Source of the DNA: JBQTHP01 sp052389755
Lineage (GTDB): Bacteria > Pseudomonadota > Gammaproteobacteria > Steroidobacterales > Steroidobacteraceae
Direction of reading: 5' to 3'
Length of the DNA: 30,470 nt
Assembly: GCA_052389755.1 (NCBI GenBank)
Contig: JBQTHP010000193.1
Coordinates: forward strand, 1-30,470
In this document: positions 15,107 through 22,547 of the stretch, piece by piece
How the letters are laid out: the number at the start of each line of letters is the position of its first letter
Position numbering within the stretch: the stretch's first letter is position 1
Position numbers and translations under genes: made by a program
Notes under the pieces: model-generated
Told to the model about the DNA's origin: nothing
The model's input: only the letters and a program-made list of their open reading frames with translations
The model's database searches: none

Positions 15107-15142
15107 GACGACCGAGACGACTCAGACGACTAAGACGGTCAG
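15107..15142 (+). repeat. Nonanucleotide tandem array, unit GACGACYNA
   Basis: Four head-to-tail 9-base units: GACGACCGA, GACGACTCA, GACGACTAA, GACGGTCAG. They lie in the 77-bp gap between purF and the glycerate kinase gene. Frames through it contain stops (for example TAA in the third unit), so it is not part of either gene. Confidence 0.65.
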
Positions 15143-15163
15143 AGGGTTGCAGCAACGTCCTCC

Positions 15164-16315
15164 ATGGATCCTCGCCGCCGACTCCTCCTCGACCTCCTCG
15201 AAGCCGCACTCGCCCAGGTCAACGGCCGGTCAGTCACGCGCGCGGCGCTCGCGACGCGCTCCGATCCGCGACCCGTGCATCTCGCTGCCGTCGGGAAAGC
15301 CGCCGCGAACATGGCGCTCGGCGCGCATGAGGCGCTCGGCCCGGCCCTCGAGCGCGCCCTCATCATCACGAAGGACGAGCACGTCGATACCGGCACGCGC
15401 GCGCTTCCCGGCCTCGAGATTCTGGAAGCGGGACACCCCGTGCCCGATGCGCGGTCGCTCGCGGCCGGCGAGCGGCTGCTGCGCTGGGCGGCCGAGCTGC
15501 CTGCCGGCGTGCAACCGCTTCTCCTCGTCTCCGGCGGTGCGTCGAGCGTCGTCGAAGCGCTCGTGGAGGGAGCGACCCTCGATGATCTCGTGCAGCTCAA
15601 TACTTCGGGTCTCGCAACCGGCCTCGACATCGCGGCGCTCAACGCTCGCAGGGCGGGCCTCTCCCGTCTGAAAGCCGGCGGTTTCGCCCGTCACCTCGCC
15701 GGGCGCCGCGCGACGGCACTATTCATATCGGACGTACCCGGCGATGATCCGAATGTGATCGGCTCGGGTCTGATGGGAACGTTCGGTGGTGCTCGCGACG
15801 ATATCGAGCGCGTGGTCGTCGCATCCGTCGCGGCGGCCGTCGCTGCGGCCTGCGAAGCTGCCGAGCGGACCGGACTCAAGGCAGTGGCAGACCCGGCGCG
15901 CTTCGAAGGCGATGCGACGCGGCTGGCCGCGCGTTTCGTACACGAGCTGCACCACGGTGAACCGCAGGTGCTCGTATGGGGCGGTGAGTCGACGGTGACG
16001 CTTCCCGAGCACCCCGGCCGTGGAGGACGGAATCAGCATCTGGCGCTTGCCGCCGCGCGCCTCATCGCCGGACACGATGACCTCCTGTTCATGGCGGTGG
16101 GGACCGACGGGACCGACGGTGCGACGACGGACGCCGGCGCGATCGTGGATGGCAACACGTGCGCGCGGCTCGCGCTCGCCGAGGTCGACGTCGATCGGGC
16201 ATTGTCCGCGGCGGACGCCGGCACGGCGCTCGCCGCATCCGGCGATCTCGTCAACACCGGACCGACGGGCACCAACGTCGGCGATCTCGTGATCGGCCTC
16301 AAGCTGTCTCGCTGA
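15164..16315 (+). CDS. Glycerate 2-kinase, DUF4147/MOFRL family
   Basis: A 383-residue protein of the class III glycerate kinase family, which phosphorylates D-glycerate at C2 in glyoxylate, serine or sugar-acid breakdown. The N-terminal DUF4147 domain has the conserved lysine K45 in AAVGKAAANM, then LLLVSGGASS and FISDVPGDDPNVIGSG. The C-terminal MOFRL domain has GRGGRNQHLAL and VGTDGTDGATTDAGA. It is slightly shorter than typical members (about 420). The ATG at 15164 lies just after the nonamer repeat. The neighbours do not define a pathway: purF is upstream, and a regulatory kinase gene starts 9 bp downstream. Some relatives were labelled hydroxypyruvate reductase in the past. The family call is firm; the exact substrate is inferred. 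Confidence 0.88.
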   Translation: MDPRRRLLLDLLEAALAQVNGRSVTRAALATRSDPRPVHLAAVGKAAANMALGAHEALGPALERALIITKDEHVDTGTRALPGLEILEAGHPVPDARSLAAGERLLRWAAELPAGVQPLLLVSGGASSVVEALVEGATLDDLVQLNTSGLATGLDIAALNARRAGLSRLKAGGFARHLAGRRATALFISDVPGDDPNVIGSGLMGTFGGARDDIERVVVASVAAAVAAACEAAERTGLKAVADPARFEGDATRLAARFVHELHHGEPQVLVWGGESTVTLPEHPGRGGRNQHLALAAARLIAGHDDLLFMAVGTDGTDGATTDAGAIVDGNTCARLALAEVDVDRALSAADAGTALAASGDLVNTGPTGTNVGDLVIGLKLSR

Positions 16316-16324
16316 AGGCAGGCC

Positions 16325-17563
16325 ATGCGCGTGCTCTACATCGGAGATGACGCGCGCTACGGAGCGCTCATCCGGCATCACCTCGGTTGCAGGTGGCCCG
16401 AGGCGGAGCTCGTGAAACGCTCCGGCGATGCGCGCAGCCCGCTCGCACCGGAGTTCCTTGGGCAAGGCTTCGACGCCGTGCTCGTCGATCAGTGCTGCGC
16501 GAGCGATCGCGGTCACGAATGGGCGCTCGAGCTCGCCGGCCGACCTGATTTCGCACCCGTCATCTTTCTCGCGAACGAAATCGAGGGCGCATCGACGCAC
16601 GCTGCATGCTCGACCGGCGCGACGGCCGTGCTGGCGAGGCCGCGGATGGATCATGTCGCGCTGGTGGCTGCGGTCGAGCGTGCTTCGCAGCGCCAGCGCG
16701 CGGCCGTCGCCGCGTGGCGGGCGTCGGCCGCCGCGGCGGGCGTGGAACGCTTTGGCGGTGCAACGCTTCCCGGCTATCGGCACATCCGCCAGCTTGCGAC
16801 CGGCTCCGTATCGGACCTGTATCTTGCCGAGAGCGATTCCGCGGCCGCGCTCGTCGTGCTCAAAGTCACGCGCACGCCGCGCGGTGACGGCGGCGACGAC
16901 CCCGCGTATCGACGGTTCGTGCAGGAGCTCGAGATCGTGCGGCGCGTGCGCAGCCCGAGCGTCGTCAGGCTCTACGACATCGGCATGAGCGGCCTGTACG
17001 GGTGGCTTGCGATGGAGTATTTCCGCGCCGGCGATTTGCGCTCGCTCATGCGCGCGGGCATCGCGCCGCCCGAGGCGCTGCGTTACGCAGCCGAAATCGC
17101 GCGAGCCCTCGACGCGGTGCACGAAGCGGGGGTGCTGCACCGGGACATGAAGCCCGGCAACGTGATGGTGCGCGACGACGGCTCGCTCGCGCTGATCGAT
17201 TTCGGGCTCGCACGCTACGCGGCGCTCGACTACGAGATCTCCGATCATGGCGAGATTTTCGGCACGCCGCACTACATGAGCCCTGAGCAGGGTCACGGCG
17301 AGCCGATCGACGCGCGCAGCGACCTCTACAGCCTCGGCGCCGTGCTCTTCGAGATGCTTGCGGGGCGCAAGCCGTACTCTGCCGACAATCCGATGGCGAT
17401 CATCTACATGCATCGCAAGGCCCCGATCCCGCATCTGCCCGATGAGCTCGCGGCTCTGCAGCCGCTCATCGAGCGGCTGCTCGCGAAGAAGCCCGAGGAT
17501 CGCCACGATTCGGGTCGCGCGGTGGCCGAGGCGATCGAGGCCGCCGCGCGTGATGTGCCGTGA
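16325..17563 (+). CDS. Receiver-like domain fused to a Hanks-type Ser/Thr protein kinase
   Basis: A 412-residue soluble protein. Residues 1-115 resemble a response-regulator receiver: acidic pair D8-D9, candidate phospho-acceptor D55 in AVLVDQCC, and GATAVLARP, where the usual lysine is arginine. Residues 151-410 form a Hanks kinase: VVLK (K180), alpha-C glutamate around E201, catalytic loop HRDMKPGN (D274), IDFGLAR (D292), then GTPHYMSPEQ. The glycine-rich loop is weak (LATGSVSDLY). There is no membrane helix or PASTA tail, so it should act in the cytoplasm. The gene starts 9 bp after the glycerate kinase gene and overlaps miaE by four bases (GTGA), so it is probably co-translated with miaE. 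Its substrates are unknown. The kinase is likely active; whether the receiver is phosphorylated is open. Confidence 0.88.
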   Translation: MRVLYIGDDARYGALIRHHLGCRWPEAELVKRSGDARSPLAPEFLGQGFDAVLVDQCCASDRGHEWALELAGRPDFAPVIFLANEIEGASTHAACSTGATAVLARPRMDHVALVAAVERASQRQRAAVAAWRASAAAAGVERFGGATLPGYRHIRQLATGSVSDLYLAESDSAAALVVLKVTRTPRGDGGDDPAYRRFVQELEIVRRVRSPSVVRLYDIGMSGLYGWLAMEYFRAGDLRSLMRAGIAPPEALRYAAEIARALDAVHEAGVLHRDMKPGNVMVRDDGSLALIDFGLARYAALDYEISDHGEIFGTPHYMSPEQGHGEPIDARSDLYSLGAVLFEMLAGRKPYSADNPMAIIYMHRKAPIPHLPDELAALQPLIERLLAKKPEDRHDSGRAVAEAIEAAARDVP

Positions 17564-18171
17564 GCGACATCGGCAATATTCTCGCTGCGCCCACCACTGC
17601 TGCGTGGATCGAGCTCGCCGCCGAGCGCTGGCGCGAGCTGCTCGTCGACCACGCGAGTTGCGAGAAGAAGGCCGCATCGACTGCGCTCGCGTTGATTTTT
17701 GCGTATCCGGAGGACCGCTCGCTGACGTTGCAGCTCGCGCGGCTCGCCCGTGAAGAGCTCAGGCACTTTGAGGGCGTGCAGAAACTCATGGCGGAGCACA
17801 ACGTGTCGTTTGTTCGCCAGAGACCGGGGCGCTACGCGAGCGGCTTGAGGACAGCGCTGCGCAGCGCGGAGCCCGGCCGCAAGCTCGACCAGATGCTGGC
17901 GGGCGCGCTCATCGAAGCTCGCTCGTGCGAGCGCTTCCGGCTGCTTGCGCCGCGTCTTCCTGCACGGGTTGCGCAGTTCTACTCCGACCTCGAACGTGCC
18001 GAGGCGCGGCACTTCGAAATCTACCTCGGATTCGCCCGTGAGATCGCGCCTGATGAATGGCGCGCGCGGCTCACTGAGCTTGCGAGCTGCGAAGCGGAGC
18101 TGGCCACGAGCCCCGACCCGTTGTTCCGATTCCATTCCGGCTCACCAAGTCAGCCTTTGCGGTCCGCGTGA
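17560..18171 (+). CDS. miaE: tRNA-(ms2io6A37) hydroxylase MiaE
   Basis: A 203-residue ferritin-like di-iron monooxygenase. It hydroxylates the isopentenyl group of 2-methylthio-N6-isopentenyl-A37 in tRNAs reading U-starting codons. The helical bundle carries the expected metal ligands: E35 (HASCEKKA), E66 and H69 (REELRHFEG), E119 (ALIEARSCE), and E148 with H151 (AEARHFEIY). The start is GTG at 17560, overlapping the stop of the kinase gene. The reaction needs molecular oxygen, consistent with an aerobic organism. The last 22 bases overlap, on the other strand, a peptide that looks like the end of a cation-efflux protein. Confidence 0.92.
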   Translation: MSDIGNILAAPTTAAWIELAAERWRELLVDHASCEKKAASTALALIFAYPEDRSLTLQLARLAREELRHFEGVQKLMAEHNVSFVRQRPGRYASGLRTALRSAEPGRKLDQMLAGALIEARSCERFRLLAPRLPARVAQFYSDLERAEARHFEIYLGFAREIAPDEWRARLTELASCEAELATSPDPLFRFHSGSPSQPLRSA

Positions 18172-18245
18172 GAGCAGCACGCGTGCACTTCAATCGTCAC
18201 GTGGGATAGGCCGTCAAGCTCGCTGAGCCGCGCCTTGTATCGATC
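18150..18245 (-). pseudogene. Remnant of a cation diffusion facilitator (CzcD/ZitB-like) C-terminus
   Basis: Between miaE and lpxH the minus strand encodes, up to a TGA at 18152-18150, a peptide ending ARLSELDGLSHVTIEVHA, then CCSHADRKG. The pattern (short helix, then H-V/A-T-I-Q/E-x-E/H and a Cys/His-rich tail) is that of the very end of CDF-family zinc and cadmium exporters such as ZitB. Upstream the frame runs into the lpxH end with no CDF similarity and no start, so only about 30 codons survive. This is judged from remembered family patterns, not a search, and a chance match is possible. Confidence 0.4.
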
Positions 18246-18261
18246 AGGCGGCTCGGGTCGA

Positions 18262-18984
18262 TCAGCGCGGCAGGTCACGCAGGTCGAAGCGACTGTTCTC
18301 CGCCACGAGATAGCTACCTTTTTCGTACCACGCGCCCAGAACGATACGGCGCACCGCTTTCCCGTCGACCGTGAGCTCGTGCACGCCGGGGCGGTGCGTG
18401 TGGCCGTGGATCATCGTGCGAACGCCGGTTGCGCGAAACGCCGCCTCGACGGCCGAGGCGTTCACATCCATCACGTACGGCACGGTGCGCGAGGTGTGCG
18501 CCTTGCTGCCCGCGCGGGCCTGATCGGCCAGCCGCTCCCGAACGTGCAGGGGCAGGGCGAGAAAGCGGCGCTGCCAGCGCGAGGTGCGCACGATGGCACG
18601 CAACTCCTGATACGCGTGATCGTCGGTGCAGAGCGCATCGCCGTGCGTGATCAGCACCCGCTCGTCGTCGATGTCGGCGATGACAGGGTCCGGTAACACT
18701 CGAGCGCCGGTGCGCGCTTCGAAGCCGCTGCCGATCAGAAAATCGCGATTGCCGTGCAGCAGGAAGCACGCGACACCGCTGCCCGTGAGATTGCGCAGGC
18801 CGTCGCACACGCGCCGCTTCTCGGGCTCGGCGTCGTCGTCTCCGACCCAGGCTTCGAAGAGATCTCCGAGCACGTACAGCGCTTCGGCGCGCGCGGCGTA
18901 GCGCGCGAGGAAATCGAGAAACTGCTCGGTGGCTTCCGGCGCGCTCGCATCGAGATGCACATCGGAGACGAAGAGCTGCGCCAC
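18262..18984 (-). CDS. lpxH: UDP-2,3-diacylglucosamine diphosphatase LpxH
   Basis: A 240-residue calcineurin-like metallophosphatase that cleaves UDP-2,3-diacylglucosamine to lipid X and UMP, the fourth step of lipid A synthesis, at the inner membrane surface. Metal-binding motifs are VSDVHLDA, LGDLFEAWVGDDD, LHGNRDFL, ITHGDALCTDD and IHGHTHRPGVHE. The GTG at 18984 was preferred over an ATG at 19017: it gives the same length as the E. coli enzyme (240) and puts the first residues at the first strand (VAQLFVSD). A TAGAAT -10-like box (18997-18992) sits 7 bases before this GTG, implying a leaderless or nearly leaderless message if it is used. The gene is divergent from gltX. Confidence 0.94.
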   Translation of the reverse strand: MAQLFVSDVHLDASAPEATEQFLDFLARYAARAEALYVLGDLFEAWVGDDDAEPEKRRVCDGLRNLTGSGVACFLLHGNRDFLIGSGFEARTGARVLPDPVIADIDDERVLITHGDALCTDDHAYQELRAIVRTSRWQRRFLALPLHVRERLADQARAGSKAHTSRTVPYVMDVNASAVEAAFRATGVRTMIHGHTHRPGVHELTVDGKAVRRIVLGAWYEKGSYLVAENSRFDLRDLPR

Positions 18985-18991
18985 GCGCGCG

Positions 18992-18997
18992 ATTCTA
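18992..18997 (-). promoter_or_regulatory. Candidate -10 box (TAGAAT) for lpxH
   Basis: TAGAAT read on the minus strand is followed by CGCGCGC and then the lpxH GTG. The matching -35 position is poor. It shares the -10-plus-GC-discriminator look of the boxes before cvpA and tRNA-Lys. Confidence 0.35.
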
Positions 18998-19024
18998 CGC
19001 GGTGTTTCCCGTAACATTCGACCC

Positions 19025-20464
19025 ATGACCCGTCCCGCAAGCATTCCGGATGCGAGCTCGCGCGCGGTGACGCGATTTGCGCCGAGCCCGACCGGCGAGC
19101 TGCATCTCGGCAATGCGCGCACGGCGCTCTTCAATTTCCTGCTGGCCCGCGGTTCGGGCGGTCGGTTCCTGCTGCGCATCGAGGACACCGACGTCGAGAG
19201 GAGCCACGATGACTTCGTCGCGACGCTCGTCGACGATCTGCACTGGCTCGGCATCGAGTGGGACGCCGGTCCCGATCGCGATGACGGCCGCGGTCCGTAC
19301 CGGCAGTCGCACCGAGGTGCGCTGTACGCGGAGCTCTTCGCGAAGCTCGAAGGCAGCGGTGTCGTGTATCCATGCTTCTGCTCGGCACTCGAGCTCGACG
19401 TGTCGCGGCGCGCGCAGCTTGCAGCCGGGCGACCGCCGCGCTATGCGGGCACGTGCCGCACGCTGTCGCCCGCCGAGCAGGCGCGTCGGCGGCAGCAGGG
19501 CATCGCGCCGGCGACGCGCTTTCGTGTGCCCGTGGGACGCCGCATCGAGTTCGACGACTTCGTGCACGGGCCGCAAAGCTTTCAGTCGGACGACATCGGC
19601 GATTTCATCGTTCGGCGCGCCGATGGCACGGCCGCGTTCTTCTTCTGCAACGCGGTGGACGACGCCTCGATGGGTGTCACGTACGTGCTCCGGGGCGAGG
19701 ATCACCTTGCAAATACGCCGCGGCAGCTCCTGATCCTCGAAGCGCTCGGGCTGCCGGCAGCCGCGTACGGGCACGTATCGCTGCTGGTCGGTGCGGACGG
19801 CGCGCCGCTGTCCAAGCGACACGGCGCGACGAGCGTGCGCGAATACCGGGAGCGCGGCTACACACCGGCGGCGCTCGTGAATCACCTGTTCCGGCTCGGC
19901 CACTCGACGCCGGAGCACGGGCTCCTCGCTCCCGAGGCGATGGCGCGCGCGTTCGACGCGCGACATCTCGGCCGCGCGCCCGCGCGGTTCGACGAGCAGC
20001 AGTTGCGCGTGTGGCAGAAGGAGTCGATCCAGGCCATGTCGCCGGACGAGGCGCTGCGGTGGCTAGCACCAGTGCTGCCGAAAGGGTTCGACGTGGCTTC
20101 CGCGCGGGCATTCGTGGAAGCCGTACTGCCGAACATCGTGCTGCCGGGCGATGCGGCGCAGTGGGTCGATATCGTCTTCGGCGGTCCGCCGGCCGTCGGC
20201 ACGGAAGACGAGCACTTCGTGCGCGATGCCGGACCCGGATATTTTTCAGCGGCCGCACGAGCAGCGGTCGATCACGCGGATGACCTCGGCGGGATTGCCG
20301 CGGCGGTTCGTGCCGCGACGGGCCGCAAGGGGGCCGCGCTCTACATGCCGCTGCGCGTGGCGCTCACCGGACGGGCGCACGGTCCCGAGCTCGCGCCGCT
20401 GCTGAAGGCGATTGCCCCCGAGCAGACGCGCGCGCGCCTCGCTCGGTTCGCGGGCGGTCCATGA
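19025..20464 (+). CDS. gltX: Glutamate--tRNA ligase
   Basis: A 479-residue class I aminoacyl-tRNA synthetase. The HIGH-type motif is HLGN (residues 27-30, after RFAPSPTGEL), and the KMSKS-type motif is LSKRHG (about 262-267). The catalytic domain contains PCFCSALELD and the LRGEDHLANTPRQ segment. A helical anticodon-binding part follows, so this is not the truncated glutamyl-queuosine enzyme. The start is the ATG at 19025. The stop overlaps cysS by four bases (ATGA), so the two synthetases are co-translated. In Pseudomonas, as I recall it, the neighbouring position holds glnS (lpxH-ppiB-glnS-cysS-folD). A gltX-type gene here raises the question of whether it serves tRNA-Gln as well. The specificity cannot be read from this sequence by eye. 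Confidence 0.93.
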   Translation: MTRPASIPDASSRAVTRFAPSPTGELHLGNARTALFNFLLARGSGGRFLLRIEDTDVERSHDDFVATLVDDLHWLGIEWDAGPDRDDGRGPYRQSHRGALYAELFAKLEGSGVVYPCFCSALELDVSRRAQLAAGRPPRYAGTCRTLSPAEQARRRQQGIAPATRFRVPVGRRIEFDDFVHGPQSFQSDDIGDFIVRRADGTAAFFFCNAVDDASMGVTYVLRGEDHLANTPRQLLILEALGLPAAAYGHVSLLVGADGAPLSKRHGATSVREYRERGYTPAALVNHLFRLGHSTPEHGLLAPEAMARAFDARHLGRAPARFDEQQLRVWQKESIQAMSPDEALRWLAPVLPKGFDVASARAFVEAVLPNIVLPGDAAQWVDIVFGGPPAVGTEDEHFVRDAGPGYFSAAARAAVDHADDLGGIAAAVRAATGRKGAALYMPLRVALTGRAHGPELAPLLKAIAPEQTRARLARFAGGP

Positions 20465-21846
20465 TCCGCCTTCACAACTCGCTCACCGGCCGCAAGGAAG
20501 GGCTCGAGCCGATCGAGCCCGGTCACGTGCGCATGTACGTGTGCGGCGACACGGTCTACGACTTCTGCCACATCGGCCACGGGCGCTCGAAGATCGCGTT
20601 CGACGTGGCGCGCCGCTACTTCGCGTACCGCGGCTTGCGCGTCACCTTCGTGCGCAACATCACGGACATCGACGACAAGATCATCAATCGCGCCGCCGAG
20701 AACGGGGAGCCGATCGAGGCGCTCACCGCGCGTTTCATCGCCGCGATGCACGAGGACTACGACCAGCTCGGTATCCTGCGTCCGGATCACGAGCCGCGCG
20801 CGACGCAGTACGTGCCGCAGATCATCGCGATGGTGCAGACGCTCATCGACAAGGGCTATGCCTACGAAGCCGGGAACGGCGATGTCATGTACTCGGTCGC
20901 GAAGTTCGAGGACTACGGCAAGCTCTCCGGCAAGCGCCTCGCGGACCTGCGCGCCGGCGCACGCGTCGAAGTGGACGAAGCCAAGCGCGATCCGCTCGAC
21001 TTCGTGCTGTGGAAGTCCTCGAAGGCCGGCGAGCCGGCGTGGGAGTCGCCGTGGGGATGGGGTCGTCCCGGCTGGCACATCGAGTGCTCGGCGATGGCGA
21101 CCGCCATTCTCGGCACGCATTTCGATCTGCATGGCGGCGGCGTGGACCTCAAGTTTCCGCACCATGAGAACGAGATCGCGCAGTCGCGCGCGGCGAGCGG
21201 CGATGCCTTCGCGGACTGCTGGATGCACAACGGCTTCGTCAACGTGGACGCCGAGAAGATGTCGAAGTCGCTCGGCAACTTCTTCACCATCCGCGAGGTG
21301 TTGCCCCGGCTGCGCGACCCGGAAGTGCTGCGCTACTTCTTCATCTCGAGCCACTACCGCGGTCCGATCAACTATTCGCTCGAGCAGCTGGAGCAGGCGG
21401 ATGCTGCCCTCGGCCGGCTCTACACTGCGCTGCGCGATCTGCCGCTTGCGAAAGACGGCGCGCCTTCACAAGCCACGCAGCGCTTCGAAGCCGTGATGGA
21501 CGACGATCTCAACACGCCGGAGGCCGTCGCGGTGCTGCAGGGTCTCGCGCGCGAGATCAATTCCGCGCGCGCGGTCGACGATATCAAGCGCGCCGCCGTG
21601 CTCGGTGCGGAGCTGAAGCAACTGGCCGGCGTTCTCGGCGTGCTCGCGCGCGATCCGGCGGCGTGGTTTCAGGCGGGGACGAGCGCGATCTCAGACGCGC
21701 ACATCCAGGAGCTGATCGACGCGCGCGCGGCCGCGCGGAAAGCGAAGAACTGGACGGAGTCGGATCGGATTCGCGACGAGCTCGCGAAGGCAGGCGTCAT
21801 TCTCGAGGACAAGCCCGGCGGCCCCACGACGTGGCGGCGCGCGTGA
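20461..21846 (+). CDS. cysS: Cysteine--tRNA ligase
   Basis: A 461-residue class I aminoacyl-tRNA synthetase that charges tRNA-Cys. The zinc-binding C28 (YVCGDTVYD) and the HIGH motif (CHIGH, residues 36-40) are at the N-terminus. The remaining zinc ligands are in GWHIECSAM and the KFPHHENEIAQS segment. KMSKS is exact (AEKMSKSLGNF, about 266-270). The DALR-type helical region and the C-terminal end (RDELAKAGVILEDKPGGPTTW) are complete. The start overlaps the gltX stop. A toxin-antitoxin pair separates it from folD, its usual close neighbour in Pseudomonas. Confidence 0.97.
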   Translation: MIRLHNSLTGRKEGLEPIEPGHVRMYVCGDTVYDFCHIGHGRSKIAFDVARRYFAYRGLRVTFVRNITDIDDKIINRAAENGEPIEALTARFIAAMHEDYDQLGILRPDHEPRATQYVPQIIAMVQTLIDKGYAYEAGNGDVMYSVAKFEDYGKLSGKRLADLRAGARVEVDEAKRDPLDFVLWKSSKAGEPAWESPWGWGRPGWHIECSAMATAILGTHFDLHGGGVDLKFPHHENEIAQSRAASGDAFADCWMHNGFVNVDAEKMSKSLGNFFTIREVLPRLRDPEVLRYFFISSHYRGPINYSLEQLEQADAALGRLYTALRDLPLAKDGAPSQATQRFEAVMDDDLNTPEAVAVLQGLAREINSARAVDDIKRAAVLGAELKQLAGVLGVLARDPAAWFQAGTSAISDAHIQELIDARAAARKAKNWTESDRIRDELAKAGVILEDKPGGPTTWRRA

Positions 21847-21930
21847 GGAGACCGGCCCGGATGGCTGACGCTCAGGAGTCGCTGGATTGACTGAGTAACC
21901 AGGGCCAGACTCACCGAGCTTGCAGAGGAA

Positions 21931-22161
21931 GTGCGAGTGGGCAAAGAGAAGGTCATCACACGTAACGGCGAGAGTTACGTGGCCCTGATCGATGCGCGCC
22001 GCCTGGATTACTATCATCGTCTCGAACGCGAGCACATCCACCTCGCGCTGTTGAGCGAAGCCGAAAAGGGTCTGGCAGATGTCAAGGCCGGGCGCACCAT
22101 CGGCGTCGCAGAGGCGCGCGCCAAGTACAGGGCGCCACGGAAAGAGCGCTCGGCGCGCTGA
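21931..22161 (+). CDS. Phd/YefM-type antitoxin, apparently N-terminally truncated
   Basis: A 76-residue reading from GTG 21931 contains the Phd/YefM core (KVITRNGESYVALIDARR), then a helical tail of the kind that wraps the toxin. The frame is open upstream for 12 more codons that also match the family (VTRARLTELAEEV). That part is preceded directly by a TGA (21892-21894) with no start codon in between. The N-terminal strand and helix that give DNA binding and dimerisation in Phd proteins are therefore damaged, or made from a non-standard start. The toxin gene begins one base after the stop, the usual TA layout. The antitoxin may still neutralise toxin but may have lost autoregulation. Confidence 0.8.
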   Translation: MRVGKEKVITRNGESYVALIDARRLDYYHRLEREHIHLALLSEAEKGLADVKAGRTIGVAEARAKYRAPRKERSAR

Positions 22162-22162
22162 C

Positions 22163-22531
22163 ATGCGGTATTCGGTTCGTCTTACAGCGAACTTCGAGTC
22201 GAATCCAGAGTCTCTCCGCGATTTTCTCCGCGAGGTCGGTGCGCCCCACGAGTTCGGCAGGCTGATTGCGTACCTGTTCGATGAGCTGATCCCCAACCTC
22301 GAATCCTTTCCGCATCTCGGCCGGGAGTATCTGATCCGGCAACCCGAATCGCTCGAGGGGCATGCTCGCTATCGGCGAGTCAGCAAGGCACTCGGCTCGG
22401 GAATGGAGCTTCGTGAGTATATTGCCGGTGATTACCTTCTGCTGTATGCCGTCAGGCGGGCTGACGTGTTCCTGCTGTCGATCAAGCATCACCGCCAGCT
22501 TTCGTTCGATCTGCGCGCATTCTGGAAATAG
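22163..22531 (+). CDS. RelE/ParE-superfamily toxin
   Basis: A 122-residue protein with the RelE/ParE pattern: two N-terminal helices, the turn FPHLGREYLIR, then LREYIAGDYLLLYAV, and a last strand with VFLLSIKHHRQLSFDL. The KHHRQLSFDL ending is more like ParE-type members (gyrase poisons) than the mRNA-cutting RelE/YoeB enzymes, but I cannot decide its target. It is slightly longer than most (95-105). The ATG at 22163 follows the antitoxin stop after one base. It is convergent with folD, with 16 bases between the ends. The cassette sits between two conserved housekeeping genes, as expected for an acquired module. Confidence 0.82.
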   Translation: MRYSVRLTANFESNPESLRDFLREVGAPHEFGRLIAYLFDELIPNLESFPHLGREYLIRQPESLEGHARYRRVSKALGSGMELREYIAGDYLLLYAVRRADVFLLSIKHHRQLSFDLRAFWK

Positions 22532-22547
22532 CACAGGGCCGCTGGCG

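Noticed and set aside
13551..15209. Long open frame of 552 codons on the minus strand across purF
   Set aside because: It mirrors purF exactly in extent, has arginine/valine-rich low-complexity content and no family pattern. Long antisense frames are expected in GC-rich coding DNA.
15719..17677. Open frame of 652 codons on the minus strand across the glycerate kinase and the Ser/Thr kinase
   Set aside because: It covers two well-supported genes on the other strand and has no recognisable domain. It is a codon-mirror artefact.
19025..20464. gltX considered as glutamyl-Q tRNA(Asp) synthetase
   Set aside because: That enzyme lacks the anticodon-binding half. This protein is full length (479 residues).
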